Part shown: piece after piece, positions 23,371-32,971 of the stretch
Position numbering within the stretch: position 1 is the first letter of the stretch
Layout of the letters: the number at the start of each line of letters is the position of its first letter
Source of the DNA: Arbacia lixula
Taxonomy: Eukaryota; Echinodermata; Echinoidea; Arbacioida; Arbaciidae
Reading direction: 5' to 3'
Assembly (NCBI GenBank): GCA_963669155.1
Contig: OZ022576.1
Location: forward strand, 27,524,335 to 27,588,334
Length of the DNA stretch: 64,000 nt
Made by a program: the position numbers and the translations under genes
Notes under the pieces: generated by a model
Databases searched by the model: none
What the model saw: the letters and a program-made list of their open reading frames with translations, nothing else
Told to the model about the DNA's origin: nothing

Positions 23371-23830
23371 TTGCATGGGCCGGGCTTGGCTTGCATGGGC
23401 TGGGCTTCCGCTGGGCTGCGACTGGGCTGTGGCTTCACGGCTGGCTGCCGCTGGGGTTGTGGTGCGGCCTGGCTTGGCTTCGGCTGCGCGACTGGGCTGG
23501 GCTTCGTCTGCGCTGTGACTGGGCTGTGGCGCGGCTGGGCTGGGCTTCGGCTGCGCTGCAACTGAGCTGTGGCGCGGCTGGGCTGGGCTGGGCTTCGGCT
23601 GCGCTGCGACTGGCTATGACGGGGCTGGGTTGGGCTTCGGCTGACTGCAGCGGGCTTCAGCGACGCTGCGATTGGGTTGGGCTCCGCTCGGCTGCTCCTA
23701 TGCTGGGCTTCGGCTGGGCTGAACTTGAGCTGTTGCCCTAGGCTCGGCTAGTCCTAGGCTGGGCTGTGCTGGCTTTAACCTGCTGGCTTTGGCAGGGCTG
23801 CACTTGTTGCTCTAGGATGGGCTAGTCCTA
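23370..23830 (+). repeat. GC-rich minisatellite (GGGCTGGGCTTCGGCTGCGCTG)
   Basis: Degenerate tandem units of roughly 45-60 bp built on GCTGGGCTTCGGCTG and GACTGGGCTGTGGCGCG. It is strongly G-rich on the + strand and sharply different from its AT-rich surroundings. Open frames across it encode only repeat-derived Gly/Trp/Ala/Leu runs and are not genes. Confidence 0.85.
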
Positions 23831-24183
23831 GGATATAGGCTCTGCTGTGGCCGCACTAGACATGCATGTTCATAGGCATTCGTGCACTGACTGAATCACA
23901 AATTTCGTGTTGCAATATGTAATCAAAATTCGTAAAAATCCAACCTTTTCCCTTGCCATCCAAGAAAATGAGTGGTGTCAGGCAATTCTCCTAACAAATC
24001 CCGTACTCATTGCCAAATTCGTTATGTTTGTGGGTTCACGTTCACTCAAAGATGACAAATAAAGACGCAATTTGAAGCTGTATTCATGAGTATGTGCGTA
24101 CTCCGTTCTTATTTGAGCTGCAGTCCGATGATGTCTGTTGCGATAGTCTGCATTCAGACTCCCAATATAACAGGTTACAAAAT

Positions 24184-24790
24184 AAGAAAAATAAGTTCCC
24201 ACTAATCTATGTAAAATTATCCACTGATAACAAATTTCACTTGTTTGCTGCAATAAAGTCTCATTTTGACGAAAATTTGAAAAAAACACACACCTTCAAG
24301 AGACTTTAGAGGAGTCAAATGCCATAGAAGACTCCACTGTTAAACTTAGATTGTACGGAAGTCATCAATAATTTCTAATAGACCTTTTTCTGTTATGTAT
24401 GCAAATTTTATTCATGCATTTCAAACAATACGTTACCAATGGGAACCCCAAAGCCTATCCGAGGTTCGTCCGAGAAGCAACAAGTAATAGATTCTAATTG
24501 CATTCCATCCATTGAATCTGAATGACAAGATACAGGTGAATGCAATAACACGTTACTACGCAGTTAGGGGTAAAGTTGTGAATACATTACGAAAATGGTA
24601 TATTGTTGACTTACGTACAATCTAAGTTTAACAGCGGAGTCTTTCATGGCATTTGACCCCTCTGATGTCATTTAGAGGTGTGCATTTTTTTTTTTTTTCA
24701 AATTTTCGTTAAAATGAGTAAACAAATGTGAAATTCATTGTTAGTGGATAATTTTACATAGATTAGTGGGCACTTATTTTTCTAATTTAG
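24184..24790. mobile_element. Foldback element with ~190-bp inverted arms
   Basis: Left arm 24184-24375 and right arm 24605-24790 are inverse copies. Landmarks: AATCTATGTAAAATTATCCACT against AGTGGATAATTTTACATAGATT (22 bp each, split here by mismatch-free pairing), and TTAGATTGTACG against CGTACAATCTAA. The loop of about 230 bp is unique. No gene. Confidence 0.75.
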
Positions 24791-25628
24791 CAACCCTTAT
24801 AGACATTATTCTGTGTTGTCGCGAATATCACCTCTCAGATACTCTCAGTACATGATTTTGATTCAGATGGGTACATGTACTTCAAAACTCAAATTTATCT
24901 GTGTTTCAATATGACAAGGCTAATCATGCAATCATGCGTTCATCAACTGCAAAGATTGATCTGAATCGTGTTTGAAAATGTTGATTAAAGGTTTGATAAG
25001 AATGATTAGAAATGATAAACAAACCCAAGATCTGAGTGGAGTATTGAAGTACAACTCCAGTCCGAAAATAAGTTGCTCTCACCAGAAGCAGCAAAATCAG
25101 GGATTGACAACAGTTTGAGGAAAATCAGACAATTATGAAGACAGTAGCGTGCGCATGCGGCTGTATGGCACGGTGAGAGTTAACGTTACATTACTGGCAT
25201 GTTTAGCATTCATTGTCTGTGGCTAGCAGCAGTAGCTGTGCGGTACTGGAAATGTATAACAACCAACATTAAGGTCGTCGCAGGGGAACATGCATGGCGA
25301 CTCTCCACTAGACCAAAATCTCATTCGTCACAATTTCTCTTGAATACCATTAGGTGTTGATTTGTACATTACAGGTGATTGTGCTACTTCCATGACTGTC
25401 AGTGATGTGATAACTTATGGGGGGTGATTTTTTGTTAATTTTTTTTTTTACTTTTCTCCAACTTGTCAAACGACAACTACATTATATCTGTACTGGGAAA
25501 TTATGTAAACAATGTGCGTGTATATGTTCATGTCGCATCACTTGCATGCATAGAGAAAAGATCATGCATTTTTTTTAATACAGTGATTGGGCAACTTCGC
25601 TTACATTAAGCTTCCTATTTTTCAATAG
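24791..25628. other. No feature recognised
   Basis: AT-rich intron with no protein-like frame, no clear repeat match and no inverted ends. Confidence 0.5.
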
Positions 25629-26117
25629 TAAGCAAATAATCAACGTTGGTGAAGGTGATCGGATCAACTATCACTTCCAAGGCGATCTAGATGTAGCTAT
25701 CATTCCGAAGCGTAGCTGAGGAAAGATAGCGTATACATTCAGATCGCCGAGGAAGTGATAGTTCGTCTCATCGCCTGAAACCAAAAGTTGATTATTTGCT
25801 TTATATTCCACATCTGAAAACAACTATCTATACCAATAATGACAATTTGACGAATAAAAATGTTTACTTCTCTACCTAACCCCGAGCCGCTGCCATGGGG
25901 AACATGCGTTAGGACGCGTTTAGTCAATTGATAGTCATAGTGTAATGCACTTTTATTTTGCACGTACTCAAAATATTGATCACGCGTTAGAACTATGAGG
26001 AGTGAAGAGATCAGCGAAACCATAAAGTACTATCACCTACAGTGTATTGAACTTTTCTTCTCAGGTGATCAGATGGGCAAAACTATGCTTTATCACGTGA
26101 TCAACTCTTGACCAATC
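25629..26117 (+). repeat. Dispersed ~490-bp repeat, copy 2 (inverse of 10267-10760)
   Basis: From AAGCAAATAATCAACGTTGG to GATCAACTCTTGACCAAT. Its first ~175 bp form a foldback: AAGCAAATAATCAAC near 25630 pairs with GTTGATTATTTGCTT near 25790, with GATCGCC/GGCGATC inside. See copy 1. Confidence 0.75.
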
Positions 26118-27092
26118 CTATAGCAGCATTCTTAGTATGTGGAATATAATATCAAATATTTTGTTACCGGTAATCGTCAATGACTGGTATAAAACAACTA
26201 ACCTGTGAGCTGCTGTGATCTGGTAAATCTAGTACCTCAGTGGGTTGAAATTACCATTACCCGCGGATAAAGCCTCAGGTAATAGTTATTATGATCCCCT
26301 GGGGTAATAGATTGACTAGGTCATAGGAGCCCATAGGTTAGTTGTATACTTTTTAATGGAGGCATGTCATCAACTCTCATGAGGCTGTGATGTCATACCC
26401 TTGGTTATTCTGTATGTCGTACCTCTTGGGGGTGGTGTTGGTCATTGATTCATTCAAGATCTGGCAATAGTTTGAAAAGCACAACGTAAGTCAAATATAC
26501 AATATATAGTTATATACCAGGGCACTGTCTGATAATGTGAGTTATTGCAACTTGATTTGCGATTGTTTTCAATGGTAAACTCTGTAAATTATAAATAGGG
26601 GATTGGTTCAGATCAATCACAACTTTAAATAATAATGGGGTGCAGGTAGGACACCTTGCAGCCTGTAATTATTTCTGTGCAGTAGTTCGAAGCAATAGTC
26701 TGCATTAGAGGCTTGCATGATATTCTTTGAGCTGTCGAAGTGTCTACACCTACTCGGTTATGCTTATTTTCAGTTAAAGGGAGCTGGGGCCACATTGATG
26801 CAACCTAATCCAGTAACACATCCAGATACATACAATTTGAGTAACTAACTATGCTAGTGAAGTGCCATTAATGTGGTGTCTGGCCTTTGAATGGAGCAAG
26901 GGTTGACATGATTGATCAAATTAAACATGCTCCAACCCTCCATTGTTCAATGTGTTTGTAATGTCAACTTTCTTTTTAAAAACGACAACATATTTTAATC
27001 GTGATTGAAGCGATGTATCTGGAAGTGCTTGTCCGATGCAGCCACACAAAACAGCTGTCATGTCTCGGTGTCATCCTTTCTATTGCACACAG
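26118..27092. other. Intron sequence before PDSS1 exon n-2
   Basis: No repeat family or gene recognised. A polypyrimidine tract and AG acceptor (TCCTTTCTATTGCACACAG) end it. Confidence 0.6.
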
Positions 27093-27287
27093 GTCGCCAT
27101 GCTGGCAGGATGTACTCCAGACGTGTGTGAGGTTGCCTACCAGTACGGACGCAACATGGGCATGGCCTTCCAGATTGTGGATGACATCCTGGACTTTGTG
27201 TCGTGTGACAACACATTGGGCAAACCAACCTCTGCGGACCTCAAGCTTGGCCTCGCCACTGCACCCGTGCTCTTTGCTGCAGAGAAG
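27093..27287 (+). CDS. PDSS1: Decaprenyl diphosphate synthase subunit 1, exon n-2
   Basis: 195 bp, 65 codons, in phase at both ends; acceptor CACACAG, donor GTAGGC. It carries the second Asp-rich motif, DDILD within [10 protein letters not shown] (near 27177), which binds Mg2+ and isopentenyl diphosphate in trans-prenyltransferases. The [13 protein letters not shown] helix conserved in PDSS1 follows. The catalytic residues are intact, supporting a functional gene. Confidence 0.95.
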
Positions 27288-27593
27288 GTAGGCGACCTCT
27301 TCCATTTATAAAGTATATACAAACATTTGAGTAGTGCACTGAGGACCTAGTCAATTTAGCCCTGGCAGTGCAAATAAAGGAAGAAGAAAATTTGTGCCAT
27401 CTATACCTAGTGTTGTGTGGAGAGTTTTATGCCACTTCAGATGACTACTTTATATGGTACATCAAATTTCTTCAAGCTAAAGATTTACTATATAAGAGTG
27501 TTTTGTCTTGTTAACTATCCATCATGGAGGAACAAGGTTTTGCAGTAACTTACTGAGGATTTGATTTTACAAGAGTCTTTGGTTGCAATGTTT

Positions 27594-27645
27594 CTCTTCG
27601 GGAGCACATCCATATTATTTTGGAAGCGTGCACCCCGTGGGCACA
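27594..27645 (-). repeat. Leader fragment of the 14.5-kb gypsy family, copy 2
   Basis: GGGAGCACATCCATATTATT and the next ~25 bp match the leader/gag-start junction of the element at 14516. It diverges further right. It stops at the same base on the gag side as the copy near 40318. Confidence 0.55.
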
Positions 27646-28104
27646 CCCCCGCTGCAGTGATTCGTGAACAGGATGTATCTCGCCGCTAGATGCAGATGAA
27701 AGCGAATTAACAGGAAGAATTAATCCTAGATTATCCTTGCAGCTTTCTCGCAGCTTGCACGCCGCCTGCGCGCAGCCAGTACAGAACGATGTATTAATGA
27801 AATGTTTCTTGTTAGGCACAATCTGTTTGATTGAAGGTGCAATACAGTTTTTTTGTATATTTTGAATGTTTTGTGAAGAATAAAAAGCTTTAAAAAGTGA
27901 ACACTTTTTTCTCGTCTGTTGCATGAATTGTGGAGGCTTGTTCATGTATTGTTTTGATGTTTAAATTATGGCGGATCACAGATAGGATCTTGCGTGGCGC
28001 TCGGTTTTTGAACGGGGATTGAATTTGTAGAAGTTTTACTTTGATACTTTGAATCAACCTTACAATTAACAACACAAATATCCCATTTGTAAATCTTTGG
28101 AATC
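27646..28104. other. No gene recognised
   Basis: Noncoding; two open frames on the minus strand (27550-27945, 27890-28075) show no motif or family resemblance. Confidence 0.5.
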
Positions 28105-28502
28105 TGTAGTCAAAACGATGGTCGGGGGTTCGTTTCTTACCCGTCAGACATGAATCCCGCTGCTATTTAGTTCCGTATAATGGTCAAAACGATGGTCGGG
28201 GGTTTGTTTCATACCCGTCTGACATGAATCCCGCTACTATTTAGTTCCGTATAATGGTCAAAACGATGGTCGGGGGTTTGTTTCATACCCGTCAGACATG
28301 AATCCCGCTACTATTTAGTTCCGTATAATGGTCAAAACGATGGTCGGGGGTTCCTTTCTTACCCGTCAGACATGAATCCCGCTAATATTCAGTTCTGTAT
28401 AATGGTCAAAACGAACATCTGGCATTATTTTCTTACCCGTCAGACATGAATCGCGGTAATGATAGTTCCCTATAATGGTCAAATGATTTTTTTTTTCTTT
28501 TT
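28105..28502 (+). repeat. 74-bp tandem array, copy A, in a CAGGG-type element
   Basis: Five units with start points 28111, 28185, 28259, 28333, 28407 and a last at 28480, so period 74 (last 73). Core: CAAAACGATGGTCGGGGGTT ... CCCGTCAGACATGAATCCCG. The same array in inverse orientation lies at 49941-50440. After the array comes a T-run interrupted at 28503; the host element resumes at 30363. Confidence 0.9.
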
Positions 28503-28924
28503 GTCTCGCCTGATCGAAGTTCAGTAGAGACCTAGTGATCACTTTTCCTGTTAGTTTTTTGGTCTGTTGGTCTGTTAGTCTGTTTTTTTCTTTAACTTGC
28601 TCTCATTTCTTTATTTCTGGATCAATTGTGATCCAACTTGGTACAAATGATCCTTGGGTAATACCACATGTGTCGTCATGAGGATGATGGGGTCAAAGGT
28701 CATCTAGGGGTCAAAAGGTCAAATGATATGAGGCCATGTGCATCATTTTTCTTAAAGTTTTTGTTTGACTTGCTCTCATTTCTTCATTTCTGCATCAATT
28801 AATGATCACACTTGGTGCAAATGATCCTCGGGTAATACCACATGTGGCTTCATGACGCTGATGGTGTCAAAGGTCATCTAGGGGTCAAAAGGTCAAATGA
28901 TATGAGGCCATGTGCATCATTTTT

Positions 28925-29957
28925 GTCTCGCCCACCGGAGGTGAAGGCGAGACTAAGGGATCCAAATGGCGTCCGTCCGTCGTCCGTCCGTCGTCCGTCC
29001 GTTGTCCGTCCGTCGTCCGTCGTCCGTCGTCCGTCGTCCGTCGTCCGTCACAAATGTTAAAGTTTACCTGCAAGACTCTCTTTTGACAAATAACTTCACA
29101 TAGGTTGCTTGGATTACAACCTAACTTGGGTCATAGATGCACTGGGGGTACCTTCATGTTATGGTACCGTTGGAGGTCACAGGATAAGGTCAAAGGTCAT
29201 TTGAGGTCATACGTTAAAGTTTACCTGCAAGACTCTCTTTTGACAAATAACTTCACATGGGTTGCTTGGATTACAACCTAACTTGGGTCATAGATGCACT
29301 GGGGGTACCTCCATGTTATGGTACCGTTGGAGGTCACAGGATAAGGTCAAAGGTCATTTGAGGTCATACGTTAAAGTTTACCTGCAAGACTCTCTTTTGA
29401 CAAATAACTTCACATGGGTTGCTTGGATTACAACCTAACTTGGGTCATAGATGCACTGGGGGTACCTTCATGTTATGGTGCCGTTGGAGGTCACAGGATA
29501 AGGTCAAAGGTCATTTGAGGTCATACGTTAAAGTTTACCTGCAAGACTCTCTTTTGACAAATAACTTCACATAGGTTGCTTGGATTACAACCTAACTTGG
29601 GTCATAGATGCACTGGGGGTACCTTCATGTTATGGTGCTGTTGTAGGTCACAGGATAAGGTCAAAGGTCATTTGAGGTCATACGTGAAAGTTTACCTGCA
29701 AGACTCTCTTTTGACAAATAACTTCACATAGGCTGCTTGGATTACAACCTAACTTGGGTCATAGATGCACTGGGGGCACCTTCATGTTATGGTACCGTTG
29801 GAGGTCACAGGATAAGGTCAAAGGTCATTTGAGGTCATACGTTAAAGTTTACTTGCAAGACTCTCTTATCACAATTCTTTTGCGTAGCAACGGAGATCGC
29901 GATATTTCTGGTTATTTTCGCAAGTGGGCGAGACACAAAATTGCTAATGCCTTGTTT
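28925..29957 (+). mobile_element. Helentron/'pearl'-like tandem-repeat element (inner)
   Basis: Inserted in a T-run between two ~174-bp units of the outer element. It starts GTCTCGCCCACCGGAGG, with hairpin GTCTCGCC...GGCGAGAC, and ends GCCTTGTTT. GTGGGCGAGAC at about 29923-29933 is the exact inverse of its first 11 bases. Internal order: (CCGT)n microsatellite at 28973-29049, a 157-bp tandem array, and a unique 3' region. A tetranucleotide run beside a ~160-bp array matches descriptions of bivalve 'pearl' elements. No protein. Confidence 0.75.
29057..29866 (+). repeat. 157-bp tandem array, five units plus partial
   Basis: TTAAAGTTTACCTGCAAGAC recurs at 29057, 29214, 29371, 29528, 29685 and 29842, exactly 157 bp apart. 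Units differ at only a few positions (for example GGTACC/GGTGCC/GGTGCT), implying recent homogenisation. Each contains AGGTCAAAGGTCATTTGAGG, a repeated AGGTCA-type half-site motif. Confidence 0.97.
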
Positions 29958-30362
29958 CTCAAAAGTTTTTGTTTGACTTGCTCTTATTTCTTTATTTCTG
30001 TATCAGTTGTGATCACACTTGGTACAAATGATCCCTGGTTAATACCACATGTGGCTTCATGAGGCTGATGTTGTCAAAGGTCAACTAGGGTCAAAAGGTC
30101 AAATGATATGAGGCCATGTGCATCATTTTTTCTCAAAGTTTTTGTTTGACTTGCTCTTATTTCTTTATTTCTGTATCAATTGTGATCACACTTGGTACAA
30201 ATGATCCTTGGGTAATACCACATGTGTCTATTCATGTGGCTGATGGGGTCAAAGGTCGTCTAGGGGTCAAAAGGTTTGAAAAAAATATTTGAAAAAAAAC
30301 TTGGCACTGTTTATCGATTGCAAAATCAGGAGCGACTCGTGGTTCGCGAACCACCTTGTTTT

Positions 30363-30450
30363 ATTATTTTTTTTTTTTATGAGGCCACAGCCGGATAAGA
30401 TCTGCGTAACAGCTGGATAAGATCTGCGTAACAGCTGGAAAAATAACCGG
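30363..30450 (+). repeat. Host element continuation (ATGAGGCCACAGCCGG)
   Basis: After the outer insertion the T-run continues to ATGAGGCCACAGCCGG and AAAAATAACCGG, matching the inverse of 49840-49895. A 22-bp duplication (ATAAGATCTGCGTAACAGCTGG) is private. The CAAGAACCCTG terminus is missing here. Confidence 0.75.
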
Positions 30451-30544
30451 ATACATGTATATTCACCATGTGCTTGGAGCTGGTAGCTTTATTGCTTTTG
30501 AGATGTTCACAGTAATGTTTACAACCCAACCACAGTGTTCATGT

Positions 30545-31435
30545 TGTTATGATCAATTCACGCCAGAAAGGATCGCACACAATGATACCAATATTTAGTT
30601 GATGTGTTCTTTATTATATGGGGTATTTCCCCTTTAAAATCAAGACAAACTTTCATAAATTTGTACAATGGTTTTATCACTTACTCTACGAATATTATAC
30701 AGGTGAATGTAAGCTTACAGCGCTGGAGTATACTGAAGTCAAATGAATCCATGGCTCCCGCTGATGGTCCAGTTAATAATCCGATGCAGTATTCCCAAAT
30801 TATGATCACAGTGTTGATCCCAATGTTGTACGCTGAAGAGCAGGTATTCCAAATAGTCAAGTCCAAAAAGATGATCCAAGATGGTCAAATATTAATCCAC
30901 AGAAAGTACGACTTCCACAGGCAGGATCTCATAGGCATTATTTAACAGGCAGGTAGTTATCCACGTAGGGAAAATCCTCGTATAAATCCACAGGTGTGTG
31001 TCGAGCCAAGGTCACAACAAACTCTTACTACAAGTTACTAATACCACAGGTGACTGGAGCAAGATGATATAAAAGCTATGAGCTCCTATCCAAGCAACTC
31101 ATATATATACTACAATCTGTACATTCTAGAAGGTTCTATTATCTGTGCTTCTAGAAATTTCTCAATACATCTAGTAAGTTCTACATTGTATCTATGTTTG
31201 TAAACATGACAACCAATATTGACCTGACCCAGATTACACTGATGAGTCATCGCTGGCCCATCTGAGCTCTTTTATTATGCTAATGAGTCTCAGCTAGGTG
31301 TAACATTCTTTCATGTAAATAGCACCTGCCAGAGTCCTCCAGGCAATACACATTACGCAATGTTTATTTCACCAGTGAGGAATTTCACAAGCACATAGAT
31401 TGCAGCTCATTCAATGGCTACACAAATTTGTAACA
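30545..31435 (-). repeat. Solo LTR, 891 bp
   Basis: Inverse of the LTR at 33336-34214: it begins TGTTATGATC (end of the LTR) and finishes CACAAATTTGTAACA (its start), giving TGTTAC/GTAACA-type ends. Flanks ATGT and ATGC suggest a 4-bp duplication with one change. No internal region adjoins it. Confidence 0.85.
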
Positions 31436-31442
31436 ATGCTAA

Positions 31443-31815
31443 ATATAAATGTTCTTTGAATGTTTCCATGGTGAGAGTGTACTAATAAATACTATTTAGA
31501 AAATAGCAAAACTTTCGGTAACACCATGTGTTTGTATTCTTTCGGATAATTGGCCCACTTATGGGGTGAAGAAAGGAAAGGAAAGTGAAAAAAAGGAGAG
31601 GTGAATGTTTATATTTTTTAATACTTACACAAGACTATTTTTAGTTTTAGTTTTCGATGTTTTAAGCCGAAAATGAATGGGATGGAATGGAGGTAGTAGA
31701 AGAGGGTGGATGTTGATGAAAGTTTTGAACTAGTCACAAAGTAGTGATAAAGAGAAAAGAAAGAAAAGAAAATGAGAAAAGCGTAGAAAAGTTATAGTCA
31801 GTTCTGCAACTAACT
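31443..31815 (-). repeat. Repeat family R17, copy 2 (inverted)
   Basis: Reverse complement of 17105-17478 with about 90% visible identity. It faces copy 3 at 34556 so that the two flank the Penelope-like and tRNA-related block. Confidence 0.85.
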
Positions 31816-31849
31816 ATAGGTTTCTTTCAAAATCTGAAAGAGGGAGTAT

Positions 31850-32971
31850 CAGTTTGACGTTTCGGGCAGTGTGCTCTGTCCGTCATCCGGAGAATAACTC
31901 GAAGAAACTAACGAGCATGCCGGGTATTTATGCGATCTGAAGGGATCCAAAATAACCCGAGAGTGTCCGAAATCAGCCAATAGGAATAGAGCGTTTCGGC
32001 GCGAATGTGCTGTGTGCACTAGAGTGTGAAACAGCTGAATAGGTGCGAAAGTGCGGAGCGAATGCGCGGTGTGCACTGGCAAGTCCGCTCTCCTGTGGTA
32101 TCGTGATGTTGTGTGCTCGCCAGATGAAAGTAATGGATACTGACTGTAAAACAGAAGGGTGATGAAACGATTTAAAATTGAGGTACCTGTCCGTGTGCGT
32201 TGGTTTCCGGTAGACTTGGTGTGATGCCTTTCCCTCAGCTGTCCTTGTAATGCGTACGTCTAGAAATGGGATGGAAAGATCCTGCTCTATCTCCATGGTG
32301 AACTTGATGCGTGGGTGCCTGTGATTAAGATGGTAACGAAGTTCCTGGAGATCAGTTCTGCTGTGCTGCCACACAACGAAAATATCATCAACATATCTAA
32401 CCCATAATTTGGGGGAGAGAGTCGATGCTTGAAGTGCTGCTGTCTCAAATTCCTCCATGTAGATGTTGGCGACGATGGGGGAGAGAGGTGATCCCATTGC
32501 TGCTCCTTCAACCTGTTTGTAAAAAGAGTTACGCCACTGGAATGAAGTCGAGTTGAGGCATGTGAGAAGTAGATCCTGGATGTGCTCTAGAGACATAGCT
32601 GTCTGTTCTGGTAGGGCGTCGTCTTCCTCCAGTCTCTGTCAGATGATACTGCAGGCTTCTGAAACAGGAACATTGGTGAAGAGAGATTCAACATCAAAGC
32701 TGACAAGCGTATCTGTAGGACAGATTTGAATTGCGTTGAGTTTCTCAATGAAATGCTTGGAGTTGGCGATGTGATGAGATGAGTTCCCAACAAGTGGTTG
32801 AAGAATCGTAGCAAGATGTCGAGCCGTGTCGTATGTCGGAGATCCCCTTGTTGCGATGATGGGCCTAAGTGGCATATCTGGCTTGCGTATTTTAGGTTGT
32901 CCAAAGATCACAGGGCAGGTTGATGATGAACATCGAAGCTTGAAAAAAAAAAGCTTTTTTTTTTCGTTCAT
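31850..32971 (-). pseudogene. Penelope-like element reverse transcriptase, truncated
   Basis: Minus-strand translation shows Penelope-type RT motifs: PLRPIIATRGSPTY near 32870, SFDVESLFTNVP near 32690, QVEGAAMGSPLSPIVANIYM near 32490, RYVDDIFVVW near 32390, PFLDVRITR near 32250 and YRKPTHTDRYLNFKS near 32190. The run is broken by one stop (TGA at 32641-32639). It is 5'-truncated near 32940 at an A/T-run junction and loses RT similarity near 32130. The GIY-YIG endonuclease expected downstream is absent. A hammerhead-like motif lies at its 3' side. Penelope-like elements differ from LTR and LINE types and often carry such ribozymes. Confidence 0.88.
31856..31890 (-). ncRNA. Hammerhead-ribozyme-like motif of the Penelope-like element
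   Basis: Minus strand shows CCGGATGA, then CGGACAG-loop-CTGCCCG (seven-base stem with one A.C mismatch), then AAACGTC. This resembles the hammerhead core CUGANGA-stem II-GAAAC followed by stem III with a GUC site. CGGATGA departs from CTGATGA at one core base, so activity is doubtful. Hammerheads are known in Penelope-like elements. Confidence 0.5.

Larger units (their letters stand above)
28503..30362 (+). mobile_element. Helentron/'pearl'-like tandem-repeat element (outer)
   Basis: Starts GTCTCGCCTGATCGAAG and ends with a perfect 16-bp hairpin GTGGTTCGCGAACCAC (30339-30354) followed by CTTGTTTT. ATCAGGAGCGAC just before the hairpin is a near-inverse of the start (asymmetric inverted repeat). 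The interior consists of ~174-bp tandem units (ACTTGGTACAAATGATCC, GGTAATACCACATGTG, GGGGTCAAAGGTCA). It sits in a T-run of the host element. These traits match non-autonomous Helentron-associated or 'pearl'/SURF1-type elements; the assignment is inferred. It contains the inner element 28925-29957. Confidence 0.7.

Noticed and set aside
23352..23741. 129-codon frame rich in Gly, Trp, Ala and Leu
   Set aside because: It is the translation of a GC-rich minisatellite; frames on both strands are open for the same reason.
27001..27322. Alternative frames across PDSS1 exon n-2 on both strands
   Set aside because: Shadows of the conserved exon; only the frame with DDILD matches a protein family.
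28105..29866. Regularly spaced repeats that could look like a CRISPR array
   Set aside because: Units of 74 and 157 bp are repeated over their entire length with no variable spacers, and the DNA is eukaryotic; these are tandem arrays.
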